From Chitinophagales bacterium (GTDB lineage Bacteria; Bacteroidota; Bacteroidia; Chitinophagales; JADIYW01): a DNA stretch of 64,000 nucleotides. The translations under genes and the position numbers were made by a program. Below, piece after piece: positions 8,162-17,359 of the stretch (position 1 is the first letter of the stretch; every line of letters begins with the position of its first letter). The notes beneath the pieces are model-generated. The model was not told the origin of the DNA, did no database searches, and worked only from the letters and a program-made list of their open reading frames with translations. Where the stretch lies: positions 62,001 to 126,000 of the forward strand of contig JACJXT010000011.1 of assembly GCA_020636535.1 (NCBI GenBank), in the 5' to 3' direction.

Positions 8162-10294
8162 TTACAAATTTTTCAAAATAAACTGTGTTATCTTATTAAA
8201 TAAATCATAACGCGTATTGCCTCCACCAATGCCATGATCTTTGTCTAGATAGACTAATAGTTGATATTCTTTTTCTTGGATGTTTAATGCTTTGACTAAC
8301 TCGTAAGTATTTTGTATGTGTACATTATCATCGGCAGAACCATGTATGAGTAATAAATTGCCTTTTAATTGGTCTGCTAAGTTCATCAAGTTGCTTTGTT
8401 CATATCCATCTGGATTATCTATTGGTCGTTGCATATATCTTTCGGTATATACATTGTCGTAAAATTTCCAATTGGTAACCGATGCTACTGCAATGGCTGC
8501 TTTAAAAACAGTATTGCCTTTTAACAAACACAACGCACTCATAAATCCACCATAACTCCAACCAAAAATACCTATTCTGCTACTATCAATAAAAGGTAAT
8601 TTACCAAAATATTGAGCCGCAGCAATTTGGTCGTCGCTTTCGTATTTCCCAAGTTGTTTATAGGTACATTTTTTAAAATTGGCATCTTTTCCTCCAGTGC
8701 CTCTTCCATCTACACAAGCAACAATATATCCTATTGAAACTAAATAGTAGACATATCTTTCGGTGCTTGTATTAAATTCATTTAGTACATCTTGATAACC
8801 TGGACCATTATAAACATACATAAGTAATGGATACTGTTTAGTAGAATCAAAATCTTTTGGTTTTAATATCCATGTAGCTAAATTTTGATTGTTGACAATG
8901 ATTGTTGTAAATTCTTTTTGTGGAAAATCTTTTACATAATCTCGTAGCACATGATTGTCTTGTAGTGTTCGTATAGTATTGTTTTTATTGTCTATTATAC
9001 TATACACTCTTGGATGTGTTTGACTTTGATTGTTATAAAAACAGAATCCAAAGTTTGGAGAAAATTCTGCCTCGCTAGTGCCAACATCATCTCGTAATAA
9101 AAATAATTGATTGGTTTTTGTGTCTAATACTTCAATATATTTTTCATAAGTATTTTTTAAATTAGACTGAAAGTATATTTTTTGATTGGCTTCATCAAAT
9201 CCATATAATTTTGTAATATTATATTTGTTATTAGTTAATTGTTTTTTTAAGTTGCCTTCTTCATTGTACCAATACAAATTGTTGTATCCTTCTTTTTCTG
9301 AAGTTATAAAAAATGAATTGTCTTTTAATATCTGAAAACCAACTGGTATTTCTACATAAGTATTAGACTGCTCGTGATATATTGTTTTTATTTTATTATT
9401 TTCTACATTATAGCTTATAATTTTGAAGTCGTTTTGTAATCTATTAAATAAAAACAGATAAACACTATTGCTATTATCCCAATAAATTCTCGGAATATAT
9501 TCGTAGTCGTATTTCTTTAAATTAACTTCGATATTTTTCTTTTTGTTTGTGTCGTAAATCCATACACTTACTTTTGAGTTTTCTGCTCCTGCTTTTGGAT
9601 ATTTATAAGAAAAAATTTGTGTGTACGCATTGTTGTTGTAAAATGGTAAGTAGTATTCTTTCACTTGGCTTTCATCAAACTTTAAATATGCCAAATATTG
9701 TGCATTGTTGCTCCAAGCAAATGCATTGGTCATTTCCCATTCTTCTTCGTAAGCCCAATCACTTTTGCCATTAATAATATTATTCCATTCGCCATCTGTA
9801 GTAACCGCAGTCAATTTTCCATTAGGTATTTTTTTATAGTATAGATTATTGTCTTTTACAAAAGCCACTTGTTTGTCATCATTAGAAAATGTAGGAAAAT
9901 AAATGCGTTCTTCATCTAAAGGAAAACTGGTTTTTTGTTTGGTATCATAGCAATAATAAAAAGAAGCACCAGACCTTCTATACATTTTTAAAACATCAGA
10001 TTGCAGTAATAAATATCTATCGGTATTAGAAAACTCAAAATTGTAAAAGCTAGCATCAACATTGCTTAAGTCTAGTGTAGTTTGTTTTTCTGCTTGTGCA
10101 TTATAAGTAGTAATTTTTCTATCGCTAAGTGTAGCATATGCTTCTTGTTGATTTAAAAAAGCATGGCTTTCAATACCAACACCATAAAACTTATTATCTA
10201 TAAAAATATCTGCTAATGAGATTTTTTGTGCATGAATTGTTAAATAAACTATTGAACAACAAATAAATGCAACTATATTTAAGTTTTTTTTCAT
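8162..10294 (-). CDS. S9 family peptidase, dipeptidyl-peptidase IV type
   Basis: This exported serine peptidase removes X-Pro dipeptides from peptide N-termini. It has 710 residues, a signal peptide (MKKNLNIVAFICCSIVYLTIHAQ), an N-terminal DPP-IV-type beta-propeller (about 40-450) and a C-terminal alpha/beta hydrolase. The triad is visible as Ser580 in GWSYGG, Asp655 in ADDNVH and His687 in DHGI; the 32-residue Asp-His spacing equals that of human DPP4. The propeller carries WAYEEEWEMTNAFAWS, matching the glutamate motif that binds the substrate amino terminus. Likely location is periplasm or outer face, used for peptide scavenging. Confidence 0.93.
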   Translation of the reverse strand: MKKNLNIVAFICCSIVYLTIHAQKISLADIFIDNKFYGVGIESHAFLNQQEAYATLSDRKITTYNAQAEKQTTLDLSNVDASFYNFEFSNTDRYLLLQSDVLKMYRRSGASFYYCYDTKQKTSFPLDEERIYFPTFSNDDKQVAFVKDNNLYYKKIPNGKLTAVTTDGEWNNIINGKSDWAYEEEWEMTNAFAWSNNAQYLAYLKFDESQVKEYYLPFYNNNAYTQIFSYKYPKAGAENSKVSVWIYDTNKKKNIEVNLKKYDYEYIPRIYWDNSNSVYLFLFNRLQNDFKIISYNVENNKIKTIYHEQSNTYVEIPVGFQILKDNSFFITSEKEGYNNLYWYNEEGNLKKQLTNNKYNITKLYGFDEANQKIYFQSNLKNTYEKYIEVLDTKTNQLFLLRDDVGTSEAEFSPNFGFCFYNNQSQTHPRVYSIIDNKNNTIRTLQDNHVLRDYVKDFPQKEFTTIIVNNQNLATWILKPKDFDSTKQYPLLMYVYNGPGYQDVLNEFNTSTERYVYYLVSIGYIVACVDGRGTGGKDANFKKCTYKQLGKYESDDQIAAAQYFGKLPFIDSSRIGIFGWSYGGFMSALCLLKGNTVFKAAIAVASVTNWKFYDNVYTERYMQRPIDNPDGYEQSNLMNLADQLKGNLLLIHGSADDNVHIQNTYELVKALNIQEKEYQLLVYLDKDHGIGGGNTRYDLFNKITQFILKNL

Positions 10295-10349
10295 CTTTGT
10301 TTAATACTATTTGCAGTTAAAAGTACATTATTATTAAGAAATTTACGGC

Positions 10350-11030
10350 ATGAAATTAACACCCATATTATTAACGCTTGGAATCTTATTTTGCGTATCT
10401 GCAAAAGCACAAGAAGAACAATATAATGAACCTAATTCTGTTTACGATACTTTAAGACAAGAAGTAGTAAACGACAATCCTTCTTATTACAATAATAATG
10501 ATGACAACAATAATAATAACGAAAAAGAATCAAAAAATTCTAAAGTAGATTTATGTAATTTATATATTGGTGGTGAATTCTCATTACAATTTGGAAATTA
10601 TACTTCAATAAACTTAGCTCCAACATTAAGTTACTTTTTTATTCCAAATCGACTACAATTTGGTGTTGGTCCAATATTACTTTTTCAAAGTATAAGATTA
10701 AATAATGGAAGTAGACTAAAAACTACAGCATATGGAGGACAACTTTTTTTAAGAGGTTATGTTTGGAATGGTCTTTTTTTACAAGCAAGATATGATATGG
10801 TCAATAAAGAATCCTATTATAAATATCCTGAAAGAATTAATGTTAGTCATCTTTTAATTGGTGGAGGATATTCTACTTCAATAAGTAATGTTGGAAGGTT
10901 TTATGTAAGTGCTTTAATTGATGTAATAAATGATAATGAATCTGTATATCAAGGAACTTTTGGCGATTTTCCTCTAATGCTTATGACTGGTTTCGAATTT
11001 TCTTTATGTGGAAGAAACCGACGACAGTAA
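10350..11030 (+). CDS. outer-membrane beta-barrel protein, uncharacterised
   Basis: This 226-residue exported protein has a signal peptide ending SAKAQ, then a low-complexity Asn/Asp-rich linker (about residues 45-65, runs of NN and DD). About eight amphipathic beta-strand segments follow (LYIGGEFSLQFGNY, LQFGVGPILLFQS, GLFLQARYDMV, FYVSALIDVI). This suggests a small OmpW/OmpX-like barrel. It is divergent from the S9 peptidase (55 bases) and convergent with the next gene, with only one base between the stops. No function can be assigned. Confidence 0.75.
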   Translation: MKLTPILLTLGILFCVSAKAQEEQYNEPNSVYDTLRQEVVNDNPSYYNNNDDNNNNNEKESKNSKVDLCNLYIGGEFSLQFGNYTSINLAPTLSYFFIPNRLQFGVGPILLFQSIRLNNGSRLKTTAYGGQLFLRGYVWNGLFLQARYDMVNKESYYKYPERINVSHLLIGGGYSTSISNVGRFYVSALIDVINDNESVYQGTFGDFPLMLMTGFEFSLCGRNRRQ

Positions 11031-11031
11031 A

Positions 11032-11697
11032 CTACACTTTTAAATATTTTCTACAACCTTGTGCTACATACATTAAAGAAAAGCATAGCATATAAACAAT
11101 TACCTTTTGAGCTATTGGTTGAAAATAAATATTGTCTGACATTTTAGGACCATAAAATAAAATATAAATATATCCTAAAAGAAATAAGCTTACTACTAAC
11201 AGTAAACTAAAATATCTATTAGGCAAAATAGCATCTTTAAAAATTAAAAAACTAAAACTCCAACACACAGGAACCATTGTTATAAAACAAGTTCTTACAA
11301 AAAACATATGTCCACTTTTAGTTAAATCATATGGTGTTAAAGCAATGCCAATTTGTAAAACACCATAAGCAACAGCACTTATAATAGCAATAGTTTGTAC
11401 TATTTTATATTGTTTTTTATCGTGAATAGATTTTAGAAACTGAAATATAAATCGAATGATAGATAATGCTAAAACCACCATAGCTGTAATAAATAAAACC
11501 ATAGAGATATATTTTGTACCACCATTAAAAGTTCTAAATCTGCCCAAATCACTAAAAAAGTTTTCTATAAACGCATAACCTACTGAATTATGATTAGCAT
11601 ATTTTCCTCCAGGATAAAACAACATTGCCAAAGCTGTTAGTGAAATAAACAACCAACAAGCATAATACAAACCATCAAAAGCATTTATTTTTTTCAT
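11032..11697 (-). CDS. DUF998-like multi-pass membrane protein
   Basis: The protein (221 residues from MKKINAFDG) has about six TM segments. A FSDLGRFRTFNGGTKYIS loop after TM1 resembles the SDLG...N pattern of DUF998 membrane proteins. The function of the family is unknown. An in-frame ATG six codons upstream (11715) is an alternative start; no ribosome-binding site separates them. The upstream region carries a tandem CCGTTCACTCA repeat, so transcription may be controlled by a repressor. Confidence 0.6.
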   Translation of the reverse strand: MKKINAFDGLYYACWLFISLTALAMLFYPGGKYANHNSVGYAFIENFFSDLGRFRTFNGGTKYISMVLFITAMVVLALSIIRFIFQFLKSIHDKKQYKIVQTIAIISAVAYGVLQIGIALTPYDLTKSGHMFFVRTCFITMVPVCWSFSFLIFKDAILPNRYFSLLLVVSLFLLGYIYILFYGPKMSDNIYFQPIAQKVIVYMLCFSLMYVAQGCRKYLKV

Positions 11698-11732
11698 TTT
11701 TTCAAGAATTGGCATCAAAAATACACAAAAAA

Positions 11733-11766
11733 TGACCGTTCACTCAGAATTTCGTCCGTTCACTCA
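11733..11766. promoter_or_regulatory. tandem 11-bp sites, possible TetR-type operator
   Basis: CCGTTCACTCA occurs at 11736-11746 and again at 11756-11766, exactly 20 bases (about two helical turns) apart. The first copy extends to TGACCGTTCACTCA, an imperfect dyad of the TGA-N8-TCA kind bound by many TetR/FadR-like repressors. The sites lie between the divergent DUF998-like and OmpA-like genes and could regulate either. The binding protein is unknown. Confidence 0.4.
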
Positions 11767-11818
11767 TTTTTTTTGACAATATAAACTTTATAAATCAACT
11801 TTACATAAACAATAATTC

Positions 11819-13150
11819 ATGAAACAAATTATTATAACACTATGCTTCTTTATTTCGATAAACGGATTTTCTCAATGGGGAAATTTCGGAAACAAAATCA
11901 AAAATAAAGTCATCAATAAAACACAAGACAAAATCTTAGACGAAACAGATAAAGCTTACGACAAAACTTATAACAAAACCAAAGAAGGTGTAAAAGGCGA
12001 TAATAATAAAAATGACAAAAACCAATCTACTAATACTAATAACGGAGATGCTAGCAATAGCACTGCTTCAACAAAGTCATCAGAAAATGCTACAACTCAA
12101 AATCAAAAGTTGAGTGCTACAAGCAAATACGACTTTGTTGCTGGCGAAAAAGTTATTGCTACAGAAGAGTTTACTAAAGATGCCATTGGCGATTTTCCTA
12201 TAAATTGGAATACCAATGCTGGTGGCGAAATGGTAAACATCAATCTCAAAGATGGTAAATGGTTACAAATTACACAAGATGGTAGTTTCTTACCAGAAAA
12301 ATTTGTAACCAACTTACCTGACAATTTTACTTTCGAGTTTGATGTATATAGCAGTCAACCGTTTAGTTATTATAGTGGAGCATTGCATTTTTGTTTTACT
12401 CAAATGAAAACACCCAATACAGAATTTATTCAATGGGCAAGATTTAAAAAAGGAAAAGAAGGTGTAATTATTGGTTTAGATCCTACAGATGCTGGAAATA
12501 ATGGAGGAGATATATCCTATGAAATTTATACCAAAGGTAGTTTCTTTATGGATAATAAGAAAATGAGTACTCAATTTCATGCTACTACAAAACCAATGGT
12601 GCATGTTGCTGTTTGGCGACAAAATGGTAGATTGAGATTATACTTAGATGATGAAAAAGTGTTTGATTTACCAAAAGCGTTTCAAACTGGTGTAAATTAT
12701 AATGGTATTGTTTTTTATACAGATGGTTTGAGTGAAGAAAACTACTACGGAATTAGCAATTTAAAATTAGCTGTTGGCGAACCAGATACTAGAAGCAAAT
12801 TAATTACAGAAGGCAAATTTTCTACTAGTGGAATTTTGTTTGATGTAAACTCAGCCAATATCAAGTCTACCTCTCATGGTGTAATTAAAGAAATTGCTGA
12901 TGCATTAAAAGAAAATCCTAGTGTAAAAATTAAAATTATTGGACATACAGATAGCGATGGTGATGATGCTACTAACTTAGCACTTTCTAAAAAAAGAGCT
13001 GATGCTGTTAAAGATTATTTGGCTTCGGTTTTTGGTATCGACAGAAGCAGAATGGAAACCGAAGGCAAAGGAGAAACACAACCTGTTGATAGCAACAGCA
13101 CCAACGAAGGAAAAGCCAATAACAGAAGAGTAGAATTTATAAAACTGTGA
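11819..13150 (+). CDS. OmpA family protein with lectin-like middle domain
   Basis: This 443-residue exported protein has a signal peptide (to about residue 18, NGFSQ) and a Lys/Asn/Asp-rich low-complexity region (about 25-90). The middle domain (about 110-320; FDVYSSQPFSYYSGALHFCF, VAVWRQNGRLRLYLDDEKVFDLP) resembles a laminin-G/concanavalin-like fold. The C-terminal OmpA domain (about 330-443) has GHTDSDGDDATNLALSKKRADAVKDYL and NRRVEFIKL. The OmpA domain anchors the outer membrane to peptidoglycan; the middle domain may bind glycans. A strong terminator follows at 13178. Confidence 0.88.
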   Translation: MKQIIITLCFFISINGFSQWGNFGNKIKNKVINKTQDKILDETDKAYDKTYNKTKEGVKGDNNKNDKNQSTNTNNGDASNSTASTKSSENATTQNQKLSATSKYDFVAGEKVIATEEFTKDAIGDFPINWNTNAGGEMVNINLKDGKWLQITQDGSFLPEKFVTNLPDNFTFEFDVYSSQPFSYYSGALHFCFTQMKTPNTEFIQWARFKKGKEGVIIGLDPTDAGNNGGDISYEIYTKGSFFMDNKKMSTQFHATTKPMVHVAVWRQNGRLRLYLDDEKVFDLPKAFQTGVNYNGIVFYTDGLSEENYYGISNLKLAVGEPDTRSKLITEGKFSTSGILFDVNSANIKSTSHGVIKEIADALKENPSVKIKIIGHTDSDGDDATNLALSKKRADAVKDYLASVFGIDRSRMETEGKGETQPVDSNSTNEGKANNRRVEFIKL

Positions 13151-13177
13151 AATACAAAAAACTAAAACTATGAAACG

Positions 13178-13212
13178 AAAGTCCTGTAATAAAATGCAGG
13201 ACTTTTTTATTT
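13178..13212 (+). terminator. Rho-independent terminator after the OmpA-like gene
   Basis: Perfect 9-bp stem AAAGTCCTG (13178-13186) and CAGGACTTT (13197-13205), 10-base loop, followed by a T-rich tract TTTATTTT. It lies 28 bases after the stop codon. Confidence 0.8.
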
Positions 13213-13413
13213 TAAGGTCTGATTTTTTATAATGAATGCAACAAGACTCAACGCAAAAAACATACTTTAGATAATTTTTTATGTTAAATTTTAAGGATTA
13301 CTTGTTTTGTATTATCATAATATATATTTTTGAGAATAACAATAAAAAAGTAGACTTGATTAATATGTCATTCTTGTCTATTCTTCAGTTGTTATAAATT
13401 TTAAATTATATTT

Positions 13414-13887
13414 ATGAAACATATAATTATTATAATATTAGCTACTCTTACATTTACCTCTTGCAATAAACTTTGCTCAGTAGCACCAATGACTTTTGGT
13501 TTTAATATCCAAGATTTAGATGGAAATGATTTACTAGATACATCTTATCAAAATGCAATTCCATTAGACAGTATTCGTTTTTATTATATTGAAAACAATA
13601 CAGAAAAGAATTTACATTTTCAAGTCTGGGATAGACTTTATATGGGAAACAACTATAATTTTTTATATGAATTTGATTTACAAGAATATGCTGTAAACAA
13701 AGGAATACAAACCTATTATTTACAATTAAGCACTAATGAAATATACACTTTTACTATAAAAGCAAGTAAAAATGGTAGATGTGCCAATGTTCATACTGTG
13801 GACGAGTTTAAAATAAACAATACAGATATGTTGCATACTTCTTCTGTAGATATAGGCGATAAACGGTTTGTAGTATTTCTTGAATGA
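13414..13887 (+). CDS. putative lipoprotein, uncharacterised
   Basis: This 157-residue protein has a lipoprotein signal ending FTSC (Cys17). I do not recognise a family. The mature part reads as a small all-beta domain (FGFNIQDLDGNDLL, SIRFYYIENN, FLYEFDLQEYAV, YYLQLSTNEIYTFTIKA) with two further Cys residues. The 263-base gap before it holds the OmpA terminator and AT-rich DNA. It stands alone. Confidence 0.65.
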   Translation: MKHIIIIILATLTFTSCNKLCSVAPMTFGFNIQDLDGNDLLDTSYQNAIPLDSIRFYYIENNTEKNLHFQVWDRLYMGNNYNFLYEFDLQEYAVNKGIQTYYLQLSTNEIYTFTIKASKNGRCANVHTVDEFKINNTDMLHTSSVDIGDKRFVVFLE

Positions 13888-14008
13888 TATAACTCATCTT
13901 ACTAAATTCTCTCAATATAATAGGTGTATGAGTATTTGTTAATAACTATTTTCTTTATAATAGCATATTTTGGATTAAATTCCATTCATCAGTTCAAACA
14001 AATATCAC

Positions 14009-14016
14009 TAAATTTG
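14009..14016 (+). promoter_or_regulatory. candidate -7 box for the TPR-DinB operon
   Basis: TAAATTTG matches TAnnTTTG and lies 16 bases before the ATG at 14033. No convincing -33 element was seen. Confidence 0.3.
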
Positions 14017-14032
14017 TAGCTGATTATATTTT

Positions 14033-14680
14033 ATGAGAAGATTATTTGTGTTATATCGATTTTATGCTGCGTTTGCTTTAATAGCTATTGGCTTAATTAT
14101 TCAGTTTACCGTTTACAAAGGTGGACAGTGGTCTTGGATTTTTTATGTACTAGGTGCAGTAACTATACTTTGGGATATTTTTATTGGTCCAATGATGTAT
14201 TTACAATCACTAATTACTAAAGGCGATGTAGATGGTGCAAAAGAAATTTTAGCATCTATTCGATTTCCAAACTTGCTAATAAAACCAGTGCGTTCTTCTT
14301 ACTATATGCTAAAATCAAATTTTGATATGGCAGATCAAGATTTAGACCAAGCAGAAGCTAATATTAGAAAAAGTATAGCAAACAATAGTAAACTAATGCC
14401 ACAACAAGAAGGAAGCTCTTACTTACAGTTAGGCACTATTGCAATGCAAAAAGGCAACTCTAAAGAAGCATTGAAAAATTTAAAAATAGCACTTAGCAAA
14501 GGTTTGCCAGATGATGATAATTTAGCAACTGCTTATTTACAGTTGTGTAGTATTTATGCTCAGCGAAGAGAAATCAAAGCAGCTAAATCGTTTTTAATGA
14601 AAGCGAATAAATTAAATATTAAAAATGATGAAATAAAAAAACAATTGAAAGAAATTAATAAACAAATGGCAAGAGCTTAA
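14033..14680 (+). CDS. membrane-anchored tetratricopeptide-repeat protein
   Basis: The 215-residue protein has two N-terminal TM helices (about residues 8-27 and 33-52). The C-terminal part is helical with TPR-like repeats: SSYLQLGTIAMQKGNSKEALKNLKIALSKG and NLATAYLQLCSIYAQRREIKAAKSFLMKANKL. TPR domains mediate protein contacts; the partner is unknown. The stop TAA overlaps the next start by one base (TAATG), indicating translational coupling with the DinB gene. Confidence 0.75.
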   Translation: MRRLFVLYRFYAAFALIAIGLIIQFTVYKGGQWSWIFYVLGAVTILWDIFIGPMMYLQSLITKGDVDGAKEILASIRFPNLLIKPVRSSYYMLKSNFDMADQDLDQAEANIRKSIANNSKLMPQQEGSSYLQLGTIAMQKGNSKEALKNLKIALSKGLPDDDNLATAYLQLCSIYAQRREIKAAKSFLMKANKLNIKNDEIKKQLKEINKQMARA

Positions 14681-15198
14681 TGAAAGACTTAGTACAACAA
14701 TACAACAAGATTCAGACAGTAAAACAATGGTACATTGATTCGATTAAAGACCTAAGCGAAACTCAATTTCAAGACAAAAAAGATGAAAAAACATGGAGTA
14801 TTGCAGAAGTTTGTTATCATATGTATTTAGTAGAAAACGGAACCATAAAACTCATCAACAAAAATTTAAAAGAGCAGAAAGTAAACAATAAATCTACGCT
14901 AGAAAATTGGATTAAAAACAAACTAACAATATTGGTATTACAATTAGGTATAAAATTTAAAGCACCAAAAATTGTAAGTGAGTTTCCAAGTAATATTACT
15001 CAAGAAGAAATTATAACACTGTTTCAACAAAATACCAACGACTTCACTTCAATACTAGAAACACTACCAAAAACACTGTACGACAAACAAATTTTCAAAC
15101 ATCCAATGGCTGGTCAATTTAACATACAACAAACACTAAATTTTTCCTTAGAGCATTATCAACATCATCAAACACAAATAAAAAATTTATTGAGATAG
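14680..15198 (+). CDS. DinB family protein
   Basis: This 172-residue helical protein has a DinB/YfiT-like four-helix bundle. The usual metal-binding His residues can be seen at CYHMYLVENG (near residue 47) and in the C-terminal LEHYQHHQTQIKNLL. DinB superfamily members include thiol-dependent transferases (bacillithiol or mycothiol S-transferases), but many are uncharacterised. It overlaps the TPR gene by one base. About 60 bases separate it from the restriction endonuclease gene. Confidence 0.75.
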   Translation: MKDLVQQYNKIQTVKQWYIDSIKDLSETQFQDKKDEKTWSIAEVCYHMYLVENGTIKLINKNLKEQKVNNKSTLENWIKNKLTILVLQLGIKFKAPKIVSEFPSNITQEEIITLFQQNTNDFTSILETLPKTLYDKQIFKHPMAGQFNIQQTLNFSLEHYQHHQTQIKNLLR

Positions 15199-15259
15199 AT
15201 GCACTAGTTTAAGCTTTATAAAGCTAATATTTGTAACTTAGCAAAAGCTTAATTATAAT

Positions 15260-16024
15260 ATGAGTAATAAGTATGTAAATTTTATTTCTGATGATCATTT
15301 ACTAAGTTGTATTGACAATTTATATCATGCTTATTTAAAAGCAAAAAACAATATCACCAAAAAAAGTTTTTATAGCAACAAAGTAGATACTTTCAAACTT
15401 ACTTTTGATGCTAAATTCAACAATATAAAAGAAGAAGAACTAATTGAAGCAGAAATACTTCGCCAAATTGATAAGACTATCAATAATTCTATTGGAACTT
15501 TTCATGAACAAATTTTAGGTGGAATTAATGGCTACGAAATTGGCAATTTAAGTGGATTTGATATAAAGGCAATTGACAATACTTTATTTGCTGATATAAA
15601 AAACAAGCACAATACCATGAATAGTAGTTCGGCAGAAGCACTATTTCAAAAACTTGCTCGTTATGCTGATGATTACAAAATAGCAAAATGTTATTGGGTA
15701 CAAATTTTAGCGAAGAGTAGTTTTAATGAACATTGGAAAGGCGAAATTAATAGCAAAGAATATAGTCATAGTAGAGTTTTTAAAATTTCTGGTGACCAAT
15801 TTTATGCTTTACTTTCTAAACAAGACGATGCACTGTATCAGTTATATAAAGTATTGCCTTTAGCTATTGATGATTATTTGAAAAACTCTAAATCACTACA
15901 TAAAGACAAAGAAAGTTCTGCTTTAAATGAACTTTTATCAGCAACCAAAAAATCAAATCGTACTATTCTTAATCAAATTACTTATGAAAATTTTAGTTAT
16001 TACTTAGGTTTTGATGATTTATAA
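15260..16024 (+). CDS. type II restriction endonuclease, Eco47II-like
   Basis: The 254-residue protein resembles the Eco47II/SinI family. It has FHEQILGGINGYEIG followed by GFDIKAIDNTLFADIKNKHNTMNS, which supplies a PD-(D/E)xK-like set (Asp101, Asp112, Lys114). The KLARYADDYKIAKCYWVQILAK and HSRVFKISGDQFYALL segments are also typical. Family members cut GGNCC or GGWCC; specificity here is inferred, not shown. The 3' end overlaps by 25 bases the 3' end of the convergent C5-methyltransferase gene, so the two form a restriction-modification pair. Confidence 0.82.
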   Translation: MSNKYVNFISDDHLLSCIDNLYHAYLKAKNNITKKSFYSNKVDTFKLTFDAKFNNIKEEELIEAEILRQIDKTINNSIGTFHEQILGGINGYEIGNLSGFDIKAIDNTLFADIKNKHNTMNSSSAEALFQKLARYADDYKIAKCYWVQILAKSSFNEHWKGEINSKEYSHSRVFKISGDQFYALLSKQDDALYQLYKVLPLAIDDYLKNSKSLHKDKESSALNELLSATKKSNRTILNQITYENFSYYLGFDDL

Positions 16025-17235
16025 TAATCATTTAAAAATTTTACAATAGAATAGCCAAGTTCACATGCTAAATTAACAGGAACAGCATTGCCAATCTGTT
16101 TATATTGTTGTGCTAAAGAACCAACAAATTCCCAATCATCAGGAAATGTTTGAATACGAGCATATTCACGAACTGTAAAAGGTCGTGTTTCATCTGGATG
16201 ACATCTTTCTGTTTGCTTTTGAGCAGGACTACAAGTTAAAGTAAGACAAGGTTCGTCCCATCCAATTCTTCTTGCCATTCCAGTTTTTCCACCACTTAAA
16301 TAAAAACTACCACCCATATATTCTTTCTGAACTTCAATTGGCAAATCTCTCCAATAACCTTTTGGAGGAACCAAATCTAAAACAGCTTTTTTGCTTGTAG
16401 GATATATAGCTCCTTTTGATTTTGGCACTTTACAATCGTATAATGATCCTTTTTTCAAAGCATCTTTTAAAGTATATATTTTATTATGTATTTTAGGATA
16501 TTTAAATGTAATATTAATATCTTTTCTAATTCCCACAATAATTAATCGTTCTCTTTTTTGAGGAACTTTATAATTTATTGCCTTTAAAACTTTAACAGGA
16601 ACAACGGTATAACCTATCTCATCTAAAATAGAAATCATACCTTGCAAAGTTTTTCCACTATCATGATTTAATAAACCACGCACATTTTCACCAATACATA
16701 TTGGCGGATTTACTTCCTTAACAACACGAGCAAATTCATAAAAAAGAGTTCCTCTAGCATCTTCAAAACCTAATCTTTTGCCTGCATAACTAAATGCTTG
16801 ACAAGGAAATCCACCAGTAACAACATCTATATTTTTATAATTAGAGAAATCAAAGTTTTTAATATCTCCTTCTAATACTTTCCAGCTAGGTCTATTTTTT
16901 CTTAAAGTCTGACATGCATATTTATCAATTTCATTGAGTGCTTCACACTTTAATCCTGCTTTCTCCAAACCAACAGCTAAACCACCTGCACCTGCAAATA
17001 ATTCTAACACTTTATATTCATGCTCAGCTTGTACAAAATTAGATGCCGTTTCAATATTTTCTTTATTTATAAAATCGACAAACAGTTTTTCTACTTCTGT
17101 TTTTTTATATACACGATAATTACTCATGGGTTCTCTAACGGCAATAAGCTTACCTTCTTCATCCCATCTACGCAAAGTTTTTGTACTTTTGTTAAGTAGT
17201 TTCGCCGTTTCTGATATTGTTAAAAAATCATTCAT
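16000..17235 (-). CDS. DNA cytosine-5 methyltransferase with N-terminal helix-turn-helix
   Basis: This protects host DNA from the partner endonuclease. The start MNDFLTISETAKLL (411 residues) is preferred over a Met six codons upstream. Residues 3-55 form a MerR/excisionase-like HTH (TISETAKLLNKSTKTLRRWDEEG). The methyltransferase follows: motif I LELFAGAGGLAVGL (77-90), PCQ with catalytic Cys145, ENV (183-185), QKRER (226-230), and C-terminal GNAVPVNLA. An inverted repeat at 17235-17266 beside the start codon could be the site at which the HTH represses its own gene. Similar self-regulation is known for some C5-methyltransferases with N-terminal extensions. Confidence 0.93.
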   Translation of the reverse strand: MNDFLTISETAKLLNKSTKTLRRWDEEGKLIAVREPMSNYRVYKKTEVEKLFVDFINKENIETASNFVQAEHEYKVLELFAGAGGLAVGLEKAGLKCEALNEIDKYACQTLRKNRPSWKVLEGDIKNFDFSNYKNIDVVTGGFPCQAFSYAGKRLGFEDARGTLFYEFARVVKEVNPPICIGENVRGLLNHDSGKTLQGMISILDEIGYTVVPVKVLKAINYKVPQKRERLIIVGIRKDINITFKYPKIHNKIYTLKDALKKGSLYDCKVPKSKGAIYPTSKKAVLDLVPPKGYWRDLPIEVQKEYMGGSFYLSGGKTGMARRIGWDEPCLTLTCSPAQKQTERCHPDETRPFTVREYARIQTFPDDWEFVGSLAQQYKQIGNAVPVNLACELGYSIVKFLNDYYKSSKPK

Positions 17236-17266
17236 AACCAAATTATACAACATTAGACATTGGTTA
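17235..17266 (-). promoter_or_regulatory. inverted repeat at the methyltransferase start, candidate operator
   Basis: TAACCAA (17235-17241) and TTGGTTA (17260-17266) form a perfect 7-bp inverted repeat with an 18-base spacer. One arm abuts the ATG. On the minus strand a TATAATTTGG sequence, a possible -7 element, overlaps this arm. Control by the fused HTH is inferred. Confidence 0.4.
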
Positions 17267-17359
17267 CAAATTTAATATAATTTCTTGCATTTTTTCATCC
17301 TTTCAAAAAAATTAAAACCGTATCCATTTTCAAAAAAATGTTAAAAAAACAAACAACAC

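Noticed and set aside
7956..8210. 84-codon plus-strand frame
   Set aside because: Overlaps the end of the S9 peptidase gene and repeat-like DNA; no protein-like pattern.
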